Notes: generated by a model not told the origin, from the letters alone. A stretch of DNA of 64,000 nt from Euptelea pleiosperma (GCA_035048495.1 CM068548.1:10219464-10283463), one strand, 5' to 3'; positions 24,557-36,660 are shown, numbered from the stretch's first letter. Numbers and translations: made by a program.

Positions 24557-24616
24557 AGAGGTTCAATGTGCTCATACATGAGACATCTGCAACATTATAT
24601 TTCTAAACCTAGAAAA

Positions 24617-26122
24617 TAGGGCTGCAACTCGGTTGGGTTGGGGGTCAACCCTAGCTCAACCCAACCTTATAGGCTGTGAACCCTAATCCAATCCAAGGTC
24701 GGACCTAGATTTTTCAACCCTAGCCCAACCCTATTGGGTTGTTCGGATTGGTCAATTTCTTAATCTTTTTTTTTTTTTTTATGGGTTGGAAAGATTGCAA
24801 AGTTTTTTCATCTTAAAATAAACGGAATTTTTGACATACCCCCCATGTTATCTTTAAAATTCGACATACCCCCTCACAATTTGAAAAAGCTGACATACCG
24901 CCCTATGACTCGGTCCACTGTCATTTCACCAGTGTTGACCCGAGTTGACTTTCAAATTTTGTATTAAATGGCAAAAAAGCCCTTGTCTTCAAGCTTGGAA
25001 CAAGGGTTTGGGCCAAAACCCAAACCCCAAATCAAACTGCTGTGGGGATGTCCGGCCAAGAGATTCCAATGGGTTGGCCGCCCATCACCGGCGACTAACC
25101 CACCGGAGTCTCATGGCCGGTTGGCCACCACTCCGGCAATAATTTTAAACCCAAGGTTAAAAAAAAAAACACACACACACACACACACACAAAGCATACA
25201 ATTTTAGTTTTAAATTTTTCATTAATAAAAATGAAAAACATGACAAAGCAATTTATACTTCAAACTTTTGAGATGTGGATTTTGGAAAGATGGGTTCTCT
25301 CAATTTTAAAATTTAATTCTACAACAAAATCCATAAAAAGAAATCCCATTCCTTCATGAGTTTTATTTATTTTTTTGGGGTTTTTTCTTCTCAATCTTTG
25401 TTTAATTCATCGAAAAAATAAAAAAAAAATCTCAAGTTACCAACATGGGTTTTAATTTTTATCTTTAATCTCCTCTTTTTATGTTTGATTTGGGTTATGG
25501 GTTTTGGCTTAAACCCAAACCCTTGTTATAAGGTTAAAGACAAGGGCACTTTCGTCCTTTAATACAAAATTAGGTAGTCAACTCGGGTCAACACTGGTCA
25601 AATGACAGTGGACCAAGTCATAAGGGGGTATGTCAGCTTTTTCAAATTGTGGGGGGGTATTTCAAATTTTAAAGATAACATGGGAGGGTATGTCAAAAAT
25701 TTCCTAAAATAAATTATTGGTCAATATATACAATAACCATTATGCTTACCATTAAATAATAGCTTCATTTCTAACACTCATGAAAGAAACCATGACATTT
25801 TCATAATAAGGGAAAAGGTCATTAACTCAAATGTTTGATAAAACACAATATTTTCAATATCAACCGCAAAAATGTAGTTTCGAGGGCATTGTACAATCTC
25901 ACACAAGGGTTGTAGTTTGCTAAGGACAAACATCAATGGGTTGCTGCATTTGCCAAAATGTAGTGTGGAAGTTTGTCGGTATACTAAATATATATATGTA
26001 GTTTGTACGTCGGATTCGAGTTGGGTCGACTTAACCCGATTTGATGGGGTTACAAAAAATCCGGTCCGAGCCCAACCCAAGTTCTAAAAGGGCTAACCCA
26101 ACCCGCCCAAATTGCAGCCCTA
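24617..26122. mobile_element. hAT element (non-autonomous) with 8-bp target duplication
   Basis: Terminal inverted repeats are tagggctgcaa and ttgcagcccta, exact over 11 bp and continuing as loosely matched gggttggg/cccaaccc runs. Flanks are CTAGAAAA (24609-24616) and CTAGAAAA (26123-26130). The 8-bp duplication and the TAGGG/CCCTA ends are typical of hAT transposons. It has no transposase frame. A Mutator-type element is nested inside. Confidence 0.88.
24823..25704. mobile_element. Mutator-type long-TIR element nested in hAT
   Basis: Arms of about 200 bp (24823-25030 and 25490-25704) are inverted copies. They contain tttttgacatacc, the mirrored run of cccc/gggg, and the ttgacccgagttgac / gtcaactcgggtcaa pair. 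The 9-bp sequence TAAAATAAA flanks it exactly (24814-24822 and 25705-25713). Long arms plus 9-bp duplications indicate a MULE derivative. The core (25031-25489) holds a (CA)n run and no transposase. Confidence 0.88.
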
Positions 26123-26477
26123 CTAGAAAATGATATGTGGTGTAATCTTAGCTGTGTCATTTGAGTCAGCTTTAGTGGCTGACTAATACATTATTAGGGT
26201 AATAATAAAAAAATAATGGGCAAATGAAATGAAAGGTACATGCATGCTTCCTATTTAAGTAGTGGTTGAGGTTGTAAGTATGAATGTGACCCATGTGGTT
26301 GCTTTGACAGTTTTGCACTTCCCTCATCATCCATTTTTGAATCCATTTTCTCTCTATCTTTATAACCTTAACCCTAATTTTCAATGATTACAAGTTTCTT
26401 CTCATTGAAATCCTTAGACGAGATAGATATGACTGGAAACTATTATTTAAAATTAATAAAAAAATAGATTAGATTAG

Positions 26478-26709
26478 TTGCACCATTGCTTAATGTTGTC
26501 GTTATCCAGCCTATAGATATGACCTATATATATATATATATATATATATGTCGAGCTCAGGGGACTCGTCTTTTTTGACTTGTCTTGGGAGTCGTGTATT
26601 TCAAGAATCCACCGGTAGTTGATAGGACTGAGCTGGCATTCACTTTTTGCAAAAGTTCAACCACCATTGGATTCTCGAAATCCACGACCCTCTCGGAGTC
26701 GAAAGAGAC

Positions 26710-26740
<31 letters not shown>

Positions 26741-26861
26741 GCCAATCCTAGCAGGCAGTGACTTAAAATTATCTTGAATTAAAATATATATATTTTTCTT
26801 GTCTTTTATGGCGTTGCAAAGATGCAAAGCCATTAAGGCATTGCTTGCTAGAATTCCTCGT
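26478..26861 (+). repeat. Tandem duplication, unit 1
   Basis: It matches 26862-27167: gttgcacca, the cctatatata block, gcaggcag, and a long shared end from cttgaattaaaatata to gcttgctagaatt. Unit 1 alone contains the MITE at 26553-26715, so that element arrived after the duplication or was lost from unit 2. Confidence 0.8.
26553..26715. mobile_element. Foldback MITE, 'ggacttgtc' family copy 2
   Basis: Arms are ggactcgtcttttttgactt and, inverted, gagtcgaaagagacgag. The inner phrases aagaatcca and tggattctcg also pair. It is flanked by (TA)n and (GA)n microsatellites. Confidence 0.65.
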
Positions 26862-27167
26862 GTTGCACCATAGTTTAAAGTTGTCGGTATCCTGCCAATA
26901 TATACTACCTATATATATATGGTACCCCCACATGGAAGATGAATTAATGGCTGAATTTTGATGAGGATGATCGCCTCACACACACACACATTTGCGCGCA
27001 CACACACACATATATAGAGAGAGAGAGGGGTCAATAATCATAGCAGGCAGCGGCTTAAAACTACCTTGAAAACCACACCTTGAATTAAAATATATATACT
27101 TTTCTTGTCTTTTATGTCGTTGCATAAATGCAAAGCCATTAAGGCATTGCTTGCTAGAATTGCTCAT
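26862..27167 (+). repeat. Tandem duplication, unit 2
   Basis: It follows unit 1 directly and lacks the MITE. The last 100 bp agree at nearly every position. Confidence 0.8.
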
Positions 27168-27416
27168 TATGTTAATTTTAACATTAATTTAGGGGGATAA
27201 TATGGATGTTGCATAGTGGGGGGAAAATATAGACATTTATATGGATGCTGTACACGTGGCCACATGTTGATTGATCTGTATTCTCCAATTTGATTGGTGA
27301 ATGTACAATGTGTTAGGATCATTAGCATCAAATCAATGCGCTTTTTTTAGGTAGGTAGGTAGGTCAATGCACTGTGGCGAGTTAGGTTTTGGACTGTTGT
27401 CAATAGCTTTTTTCAA

Positions 27417-27862
27417 TGTTTTATATTGTCCGTTATAACGGTCCCTTAGTGTTACTGTTTTGCCCATTATAACAAGGTCACGATCAGTCCCGTCGCTTAT
27501 AAGTAAAAAATGGCTAGAATATTATAATTTTATTATTTTTCAAAGAAATCTCGATAAAGTAAATCTCAAAATAACAGCCATTATAATCGTACTGTCCCAA
27601 CCCCGTTACTTTTTTCCCATTAATAACACCCAAGACCAAAAATTCCCATAATTTTATTTTTTTTTTTGAAAAAAATCTCGATAAAAGAAAGAAACGGGTT
27701 TTTTCTCAAAATAACGGCTGTTATAACGGTAATGTCCAGACCCCATTATGTTTTTTCCCGTTGATAACACCAAGACCGAAAAAATTCATGTCAACAACAC
27801 TCAGGACCAAAGCAGGATATATATTACAATGGCTGTTATTTTCGTTGCTGTTTTTTAAACCA
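27417..27862. mobile_element. MITE with ccgttataacgg core repeats
   Basis: It is rich in the palindrome ccgttataacgg and its variants. An internal direct repeat begins ctcgataaa in both 27549-27645 and 27673-27786. The right end ttttttaaaccatgg relates it to the tggtttaaaa-type ends seen at 22645, 28936 and 37283. Confidence 0.5.
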
Positions 27863-27938
27863 TGGTTTTTTCTTTGACTGCCAAGATGGCAATGGTTGGG
27901 ATCATTTCAAATTATAAGAACGAGAGGATGATTGTAGG

Positions 27939-28383
27939 GTAGCTCGGGAGATTCGGAGTCTCTTTCTCGACTCTTTTGGGATTAGTTGGGTCCAGCCGGC
28001 CTCAGTCTTAGACAAATTGTATTGTTGGACGAGTCCTTGCTTCCCCCTTTGCAGCGGCAGACTATGGACCCTTCTTCCCTTTGCGATTTGGCGGGGCTTA
28101 TAGGAGATGAATAACAGGGCCTTCGAGGGCAAGGAGGCCTCGGTCTTTACTATTATTCTCTACATCAAGGCGCTTCTCTTCCTATGGTCTAAGCTCTTTG
28201 AAGAGTGCAAGGACTTATCCTTCGAAGACTTCGTGTTCAGATGAGATTCTATTACGTACAGGGGAGCCTAGCTCTCATTCTTTTCTTTGCCTTTTCTTTA
28301 CTTTTCGGAGGTCTCCTCGACCTCCTTTTATTCTAGCTTGTAAGTTGCTTCTCTTTAATGCAATAGACCTTATAAAAGAAAAA
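27939..28383 (+). mobile_element. 5'-truncated LINE (L1) tail
   Basis: Broken frames read REIRSLFLDSFGISW, NNRAFEGKEASVF and YIKALLF, the C-terminal end of plant L1 ORF2, followed by a 3' UTR and an A-rich end (aaaagaaaaa). The 9-mer gattgtagg flanks it (27930-27938 and 28384-28392), a plausible short target duplication. Confidence 0.8.
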
Positions 28384-28935
28384 GATTGTAGGAGTGTCAT
28401 TGGAAGAGGTGGAGAGGAGCATTTGACGAACATGTTAACGTTCCATTGTGTAAATACTGAAGAAATCTTACCAATGGAATAACGCAAGAAAAGCCTTCTT
28501 TCGTTAGTAAGTAGAATAGAGATTGGTTTGTAAGTCATTCCACATTTCTATTCTTCATCATCATTTTGATCATCGAGATGAAGGATTTTGATGGCTCTGA
28601 CCGCTTTCCTGTACAGACTCCTGTAAGTGATCTTGGGAATGCATTCTCATGGCATTTGTGTGTAAGAAGCTCCAATGAAATTGGAGAGACTTTGACATAG
28701 GCCTTACATATGCATGAGTCTGAGATCACCACTAAATGGTAATTGTACTGAAAAACTTCACTAGTACAAAAGTATCTTTGTACTTCAAAGAAAGAAAGAC
28801 AAGTTGATCCCCAAAATATTAAAAACCCTTTTAGCTGTACTGCTTGTGCCTTCTCCAACTGATAAAAAATTAACCCTACTTTTGGTATGCTTTTCTCCCA
28901 AGTAAATATCCCCTCCACACAATATATGGGTAAAA

Positions 28936-29153
28936 CCATGGCTTAAAAAACAGCCGTTATAACGCAAATAAATGGCCGTTATAACGGATTCGGACCTCCC
29001 CTGTTCTATTTTTCCATTATCTATTTTATTGAAAATTTGAATTTTAGCTCCATTTTTTTTCCGTTTTTGCCCGTGTGTTCCAATCCGTTATAACGGAAAA
29101 AGAGGTAACGCACCCAGTCCGTTATACCGTTATATCGGCCATTTTTAAACCCT
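28936..29153. mobile_element. MITE with ccgttataacgg repeats
   Basis: The left end is catggcttaaaaaacagccg. The right end cggccatttttaaaccctg is its imperfect inverted partner. The palindrome ccgttataacgg and close variants recur at 28976, 29085 and 29120. Same family as 27417-27862. Confidence 0.6.
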
Positions 29154-30788
29154 GAGTAAAACATGCAAAGTTTCATCAAGATTTCTATTCAGAACATCAG
29201 AAAAAAAAAAAAAAATTCTATTGATATTTGAAAGGAAATCCATAAATTAATAACTAAGTACTAGTTCAAGCCTAATGCCAAATATATTAATCAGCTTAGC
29301 ATGTTGTGTGGGTCCCTTGTCGATGATGCACGTATTGGACGATAATGTGGTTTATGGAATCATGTCTAGAATAATACTACGATATCGATCGAATCATTAG
29401 GATATTGTAATTATTCCTCATTAAACATGAAAAGTGGATGAGCATTGAGGTTACAGGTCATTGAAAAGACAATCAAACAAAGCTTTTGTATCAAGTTTTG
29501 CTCCCAAAAGGATAAAAATATGGCTTAAAGGGGAAAATCCCAACTTGGGTTATATTATAATAAGAACACTAAGCACTTCATACAAGAAGTGATTAAAGTC
29601 AAACAAGTATAAGAAAACCTCCCTCAACAGCATTCTCTTCTCTCTTTTTTTCTTTAGAAAAGATTCCCCTCCATGATACTGACAAATGGGTATGAATGTA
29701 CTAGGCAAAAGGAGGTGTTTTTCTAGTACAAATAGTGAGAAAGATTATAAAATATGCTCAACTTGACATTTAGATACATTTGATTATGAAGCCCATTAAC
29801 AATAACACTTAAACAAGCTGGCCCATGTCTAATAATTTCACTAAGAAAGACAAAAAGCAAGTAGGGGAAGATATCTATCTGAAAAGATTTTATAATATTT
29901 TATTTCTCAATCTTCATTTTTTTTTCAATTTTTTATTATTAGCTATATTTGTATGGGAAAAGAATATACTTTTCTCCTTCCTTTTATTCAACCCATGTTA
30001 ACCAGTGATCTCCAAAGTCATTGGTTTACATAAAGAAAACAAAAAGATGTCAAACTGCTTCGAATAGTTCCCATCCCCTGTTTTTTTTTTTTTTTGCAAG
30101 ATTAAATGAAGAGGAGGAAAATCAGGTGAGACTTTACTGTTTTTAATGAAGGGTATGATCCGCTATTAGCCGTCCGATAAGTACATGTGTCACTGAACGA
30201 CTGGAATGTCTAATTGACTGGTCACCTATTTATGGGCCTCAGCTTCCAAATGATACAATTTCAATGATTCTGATAATTTGATTAACAACAGCACATATCT
30301 TTAATTACTTTCAAATGGTTAGAATTGTTTCTAATCATTGTGATTTTTTGGATTGGTCCATTAATTAGAGGGTTTGGATTGAAGGGACATGTATCAGATG
30401 GTTGAGAATTGACTATGGTATGACTCTGATCATAGGGTTTTATCCCAAAGAAGAAATGGGTTGAAAGGATTTTGGGTAGGCTTGTAGGCTAGTAGCATAA
30501 GAATTAGGCTATGAAGTGAAACTTGTAACTATCAGCTAGCTCTGACTTGAACACATTCTGGTTAAACTGATTTAGAAATTGGACAACCAAAACATTGAAA
30601 GATAATTTACTCAAATTCTTGTAGGATTCTTTGGTTAGTCTTCAAAGTATGAAAGAAAATTTCTTATTAAGGTTGTGTTGGTTGATCAACATCAACTTTC
30701 CAAGTTCCTATTTTCTATGATACCTCTTCTCCCATCTCTAAGTCATTCCAGCTACCCACCTTCAAACCATTGGTGGATCTTGTCTTCT
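29154..30788. other. Distal upstream region of the MYB gene, no gene
   Basis: AT-rich sequence with poly-T runs (for example at 30081). No exon, RNA gene or clear element was found. Confidence 0.4.
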
Positions 30789-30793
30789 TCCAA

Positions 30794-30796
<3 letters not shown>

Positions 30797-30843
<47 letters not shown>
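30797..30843. repeat. (CT)n microsatellite
   Basis: A nearly uninterrupted CT run about 800 bp upstream of the MYB start codon. Confidence 0.95.
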
Positions 30844-30847
<4 letters not shown>

Positions 30848-31314
30848 TAATATACGTACGCCCCATAATTTAAACACATGTACATGTAATTAATCTTAAA
30901 AAAACAATATATTTGTATCATGTAAGCAAGATTAGGCGCAATCCTTCCCATTTTAATCAGATTTTGCTTGGCCTAACCATTCATTAGTCCTCTGCTTTTA
31001 AGTCGATGACGTTTTTGTCTAGAGTCATCCATTCGAACGGCTAGATGATCTTATGTTTATGATTATCTCGGGCATGGCCGGCAGATTGGTTGGTCCAGAG
31101 TGATGGGCATGCATTTGCATCCTCATGATCATAGTGGCAGCTTAAACAATAGTTGGTAGCATTTATGAAACCTAAGCCTCTGAAATCTCAATACCATATA
31201 CTATGTATTTTATTACGTATGTATGTGTCTTCATGCATGAAAATAAATCAGAAGGGCCCCACCAACAACATTGAGTACAAACTAAAGAAGCCTTCTGTAG
31301 AGGGAGAGAACATG

Positions 31315-31424
31315 TATTTCCTTATGTTACAAATCCAAGGTGGAAAAATATCCAACCAAGAGAGAGAGAGAGAGAGTACTATTTCCTTATGTTACAAACC
31401 CAAGGTGGAAAAATATCCAACCAA
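31315..31424 (+). promoter_or_regulatory. Duplicated 45-bp promoter box with TATCCA sites
   Basis: Units 31315-31359 and 31380-31424 differ at one position over 45 bp and are separated by a (GA)n run. Each holds TATCCA (31349-31354 and 31414-31419), and a third TATCCA follows at 31432-31437. TATCCA is the known binding site of SHAQKYF-class MYBS proteins, the class encoded just downstream. Confidence 0.6.
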
Positions 31425-31492
31425 AAAACTATATCCATCCAATCCTCCATTCTTGGTTTGCATTCTTATTAAAACCCACCACCCCCACCATC

Positions 31493-31500
31493 ATATATAG
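31493..31500 (+). promoter_or_regulatory. TATA box of the MYB gene
   Basis: The sequence atatatag lies about 135 bp upstream of the ATG, with a CT-rich leader (31531-31563) between them, a common plant core-promoter layout. Confidence 0.55.
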
Positions 31501-31527
31501 CCCCAAAACATATTAGTTATTAGTGAA

Positions 31528-31530
<3 letters not shown>

Positions 31531-31563
<33 letters not shown>
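31531..31563. repeat. (CT)n in the MYB 5' leader
   Basis: A 33-bp CT run about 70 bp upstream of the ATG, likely transcribed. Confidence 0.9.
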
Positions 31564-31567
<4 letters not shown>

Positions 31568-31631
31568 TTGTGTTTTTGTGTTGTGGGTGTCGGTGGTTTG
31601 CTTTTGAATTTGGAGTTGTGTCTGGGTGGAG

Positions 31632-33708
31632 ATGGGCAGGAAATGCTCACATTGTGGGAACATGGGCCATAATTCAAGGACTTGTACCACGTACAGAGGA
31701 GGTGTTGTTGGTGGGCTAAGGCTTTTTGGGGTGCAACTTGACATACCTTCTTGTTCTTCAATTCCCATGAAGAAGAGTTTTAGCATGGATTGCTTGTCAT
31801 CCTCGTCACCTTCTTCTTCATCGTCTTCATCTCGTGTTTCCATTGATGAAAATTTGGATAAAATGTCTAATGGGTATCTCTCCGACGGTCTCATCGGTAG
31901 AAACCAAGAGAGGAAGAAGGGTGAGTATTAATGACTTCTCTCTTTATCTCTAGTATTCTTAGGCTCTGTATGGTGATCAACAAAATGTTTTACAGAAAAA
32001 AGATTTGTGTATCAGAAAATATTGATGCAGAAAAAGTTTATATGCAAAAATCATTTCGAGAAAAGTTATTCAGGCAACCATACAGAGCCTTATAGGCAAA
32101 ACTCATTTCTAGAAAACTTATTCAGGGCAACCATACAGAGCCTTATTATACAAAATTGTGTTTCTTATCATTTTGGTTTAGTAGTAAAGTTGATTTTGGT
32201 AGTTTTGGGAGGAGGATGGCTTTATTTCCATTATGTATGTTTCATGTTGTGATCTTATTTAACTGTTATGGTTTCTATATATATTTTTTAGTTAACGTGA
32301 ATCTCTGAAGATTTTGGAGCAAAACCCAAGTTTTGGTTTTGAATGATTTTGTCTGAGAAAGGAAATCTCTCCCTCTCTCCCTCTCTCCCTCTCTCTCTCT
32401 CTCTGCTTCACTAGCACATAAGAGAAAACTGGATATTTTTTTCTCCTTTTTTTAAAATTCTAATTATATTATGAGTGTTTTTCTCTAAATATGAATCATT
32501 CGATTCTAATAACCTGGACCCAAATTTATCCTAGAAGTTTTGGGTTATTTTGCTTCATGTTTGGGTGTTCATTCCATCTTTTGGGTGTGTTCTGTGTCCT
32601 CTGTTCTTGGGTTCCCCAATCAAATCACCAATTTTTTTTTTTTTTTTTGCAGTAAGTCTTTTGCATCTCTCCATTTTTTATTTTTTAATTTGCCTGGCTC
32701 TTTCGGATTTTTTTCTTAGTACTCTTTAGTGATGGTGGTGGTTTATTATGTATTAGAATTATCTGAGTCATGGATCTTTAACTAAACGATACTTCTCTGT
32801 TCATTCAAAACACCTTTTTTACTTAATAATTCTGCTTTCTATTTGCATTTTCTCTATCGGAATTCTGGTTTACAATAAGTATCTAATCTAGACTTCTCTT
32901 CAGTAATTTCATCAAAATGATTGTCTATGCTTTCTTTGGTTTCTATGATTTGGGTGATGTGAATGTATTTTGGTGGGTGGGTGATTAGGAGTCCCATGGA
33001 CAGAGGAGGAGCACAGGACATTTCTAGTTGGGCTTGAGAAGCTTGGCAAGGGTGACTGGAGGGGTATCTCAAGGAATTTTGTGACTACAAGGACTCCAAC
33101 CCAAGTTGCCAGTCATGCTCAAAAGTATTTCCTGCGACAGACAAGCCTCAACAAGAAGAAGCGCCGATCGAGCCTCTTTGATGTGGTATACCCACCATTT
33201 CCCGATTTACTTACTGTTTGAACTTCTTCTCAATGATGAAATCGTCAATTGAGACTGATTTTTTTTTTTGTTTACCTTATTTTGGCAGGTTGGGAGCAGC
33301 AACATGGCTGATCATTATGTCAACACTAGCAATTCTAAACCTAATGATCCTTCTTCTATCTCATATGAGTTGTTACCTGTTCCTACTCCGTCTCTCAATA
33401 TAACAACCGTCAACCACGAAGTTCATCAAGCCACCTCTCTGCCTCTGATAGACCTTAATTCATTAGAACAAGATACCAAATCAGATAATCAAGACACCAA
33501 CTGCTCCCAATTGCCTTCATGGCTTCATCCAATGCCTGCTTTGGAATATGTATCACTTGAATCGAAGCCTAGATCTTCCATCGTAACAACGCCAATTGTT
33601 ACAAATGCAGCACCCAATCTAGAGCTCACACTTGCTGCTTCAAGGCCATTGGAACAAAGTAAATCATCCTCGGGCGCCCTCCTAATTGGACCAATTAGCG
33701 TTATCTGA
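31632..33708 (+). CDS. CCHC zinc-knuckle 1R-MYB transcription factor (SHAQKYF class)
   Basis: A nuclear DNA-binding regulator of the plant MYBS/KUODA-type subfamily. Three exons: 31632-31920, 32989-33185, 33289-33708 (906 bp, 301 aa). Residues 5-18 form a zinc knuckle ([14 protein letters not shown]). RLFGV (30-34) matches the known R/KLFGV repression motif. A Ser-rich stretch follows. The single MYB repeat starts VPWTEEEH (98-105), with Trp100 and Trp120, and ends in SHAQKYF (138-144). LELTL at 273-277 fits the LxLxL EAR repression motif, so the protein is probably a repressor. Known members bind TATCCA or related elements and act in sugar, hormone or leaf-growth responses; the exact role here is not decided by sequence. 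The start follows a TATA box and CT-rich leader. Intron 1 contains a MITE. Confidence 0.92.
31961..32143. mobile_element. MITE in MYB intron 1
   Basis: Ends are aggctctgtatgg and ccatacagagcct, an exact 13-bp inverted pair. The right portion is duplicated (31990-32090 partly repeated at 32091-32143), so the right terminus appears twice. It lies 40 bp inside the intron donor. Confidence 0.75.
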
Positions 33709-36229
33709 CATTTTTTCCTGATATGAGCCACCACAATCACTTCAACGTCTTGCCAAGAGCACATGTATTAAGGAACAGATAATTAAATGAATCTACACAA
33801 ATGTAGTGTCCTGATGGTGTTACAGGTGTTTCCGGTATAATCAGAATGTTTCAACAGAGAAAGAAGATTGTTCTGTTATCTAAATAAGCATAAACTGGTG
33901 ATGATTCCTTAATAAAACTAGCTAGCATTTATCAAGAAAAGAGGCTTATTTGTATATGGGTGACTGGACCAGTTACCATGAGAATCAACAATCATGTAGT
34001 AGCAGCCTTTTGTGGTTCATTCACTTCTATAGTGAGATAACATTTGTTCTTTTTGGTGGGTAAGTTACAATTGAAACGACAACCTCACGGTTGCTGATTG
34101 AGGTATGGGCTCAACCCCATGGCTATATGTACTTCTATATGTATGTATGTTTGTGTGCATGTGTATCTATAGATAGAAGTGGAGATCTTATTTTTTTTTA
34201 GTGCTCTCGCGTGTGTGAGTTCGCCTTGTCTGTGTATTCGTAGGAACAACAGGACCACCACCACCACAGATGAAAGAGACAAGCAATCTCAATACCTAAC
34301 TACTTCTGTCTTTATACCACTTCACCTTCAACTGAGGCTTAAAGAAATAATTTTGCAACCAATTCGTGTTCTTTGCAAATTGCAAGTGCTAGTTGCATCA
34401 ACAAGGGTAGCTGCAGAAGGGAACAAACAAAATTAGATTAATGTTTCTTTTTCTTCCTTCTTTTTCAGCAAGTCCTCTTTGAGTATGGGATTGTAATTAA
34501 AAACTTGCCTTACCTCAGCAAAGACTCTTTTATAACAATTGAATTACAAAAACCCCACCAAATTTCAAGGTTCAATGAACCCATTTTCTTATGTTTCACA
34601 CTTCTCAATAACCTCTCAAAGTTGCATTATAAGACTAATGAGGCTTCATTTTCTTTTGAGTCCAAAGCAAATTAATGGTTTTAAAAGACCAGATTTTTCC
34701 ATGACAAGAAAATACAGCAGATTTACATACATGGATACACAGTACACATGCATGACTAGGCACATTTTGTCATTATGTGAAGAATGAGTTGGAAACTCAG
34801 TGAGTCAAATTGCAAGTTGGCCGAGGTGTGTCGTTTTCTAAGACAGAGTTAAAGGTCAGGTGATTCAGCAAAACAACCGCCTCAAAAGCACTACGACGAC
34901 TCAGTGATTCGTCTGAATCAATAATGACTTCACCAATCCCTCTTACATAGATATACTTACAAAGACTGACATTATTTTTTGTAATTATTTCGTGTCGAGA
35001 ACTTTCCACCGTTGGTTTCGCCATTCTAGACATCAAATCTTCTGCATGATAAACGTTTACACAACTGTTCATGGCTTGAAATGAACTTTGAAATGGCATG
35101 TCTTGGGCATAGGGCAGTGGATATGTCGGGCAGCTTATCGGACGATAAAGCGAACTCGAATCGGGTATCTTTTTCTTCAAAAAGAACAACTCAATAGGTC
35201 AATTCTATGTTTCTCTTCTCCTTTTTCTCTAGAAAAAGAAATTAAGAGTCATTAAGCATAACAAAGTATTGAAGAGCCAAATACAAGGCTTAATAATATC
35301 TTATGGACTGTAGATGAGTTTGTGATAAAAATGTGAAATGTGTGACTTATAAAGTCACACATCCCTCTAAGGTTTCTGACTACTACTATAGGGATAAGGA
35401 AAGAAAAAGAACAAAGCTTGTCCACAAGTTGTGAAGAAAATACAACATAACCTCTTGCCCACTTTCTGTCTGGTAATGCCATCCAATTCTCTTCTTTGTT
35501 GCTTGCTTGGAAACCATTTAGGTGGGGGGGGGGACCTCTTTCATTTGTTTCTTATGTTTTTGGTGGGCATCTACCCTTTATTCCTTTTCAATTGATTTTG
35601 ATATTTTGAAATTTAGATCTTGTAGGTAACCTAATTATAGCTTGTGAATGATTAATTAGGTGCACTTTTATGCAGATTAGACTCATGAAATGGTTAAAGA
35701 TCCATGAAAGGGAGGCCAAATTTGAAATCTTTTTATGGTTTTAAAAAAATATTTTGAAATTTCTTCATGAAAGGAGCTCATTAAGTTCTATATTTTCTTC
35801 AAAATGGTGGGGATAAATTATTCTTTGACATTCAATGTTGAAAAAACTTGTTCTTCAACATCATTTCTGAAGTGGGCTTCAAGTAATTTAATCCATGTTC
35901 AGATTATTCTCTATCTTTCTATGTGTGCCCTTGTGGGTGTTTAGATACTTGAATATGAATGATTTGTCTTATTTGATGATCACTTTTATGAAATATGGAC
36001 ATGTGACCTACCAAATATGTCTTCTTTGCTACCTGTAACAGTCAGTGAGGTGTCAAATTTCTTACGTCCTTTCCTGAAGCTTCTCACGTGCCCATTTTGG
36101 TATCACATGTTTCCTCTGGATTAGACTTTATAACAATATTCTAGCTCTTGTGGGTGTTGTATATATACACAAATATATGAAGTCGACTAAGACCTTACTC
36201 GAGCTCGTATTCGTCGACATCCGTTCGCC
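33709..36229. other. MYB 3' flank, no supported gene
   Basis: The first few hundred bases are the likely 3' UTR. An open stretch on the minus strand at 34797-35189 encodes 130 residues with no recognisable domain; I do not call it a gene. Confidence 0.4.
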
Positions 36230-36239
36230 AAGGGTATGT

Positions 36240-36660
36240 AGACCAATACAAGGTTTTGGATACGGATACGGATACAGGACGTGTGGATACGATGCAATGG
36301 TATTTTTCAAAATCAGAGACATGGATATGGAATTGGATATGGATATGGATATGGGTATCCTACCCATTTCCTAGAATTTATGGCCTGTATACTTTTACAT
36401 ACAATTTTATAGAGGGTAAAGGGTACGTACACGAACATGTGTGCGTAAACAAACAATAAAAGTGCTTGATAATCAAATAAATGCTATAAAATATTTTATT
36501 TTGAATCTCTTTTGATTTAAATTAATGTATTTTTTTGTGATATATTGTCATAAATAAATACATTAAGTAACTTAGCCATATCCGTACTTAAATCCATGTC
36601 GTATCCTATGGATACTGGTACTTTGGTCAAATACAAGTATACGGGTATCATAGGTTATTA
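36240..36660. repeat. GGATAC/GGATAT-rich repeat block
   Basis: It holds short runs of ggatacggatacggatac and ggatatggatatggatat, with gtatcc in the opposite sense at 36601-36615. Similar ggacac/gtgtcc and gggatac blocks occur at 51905-52350 and 63188-63285. Their origin is unknown, possibly decayed foldback elements. Confidence 0.4.

Noticed and set aside
34797..35189. Minus-strand open frame of 130 codons downstream of the MYB gene
   Set aside because: No recognisable domain, biased toward random composition, and no splice context; it overlaps AT-rich intergenic DNA. I could not support it as a gene.
36128..36374. Overlapping frames with Asp-Met or Ile-Ser repeats
   Set aside because: They are translations of the GGATAT simple repeat, not a repetitive protein.
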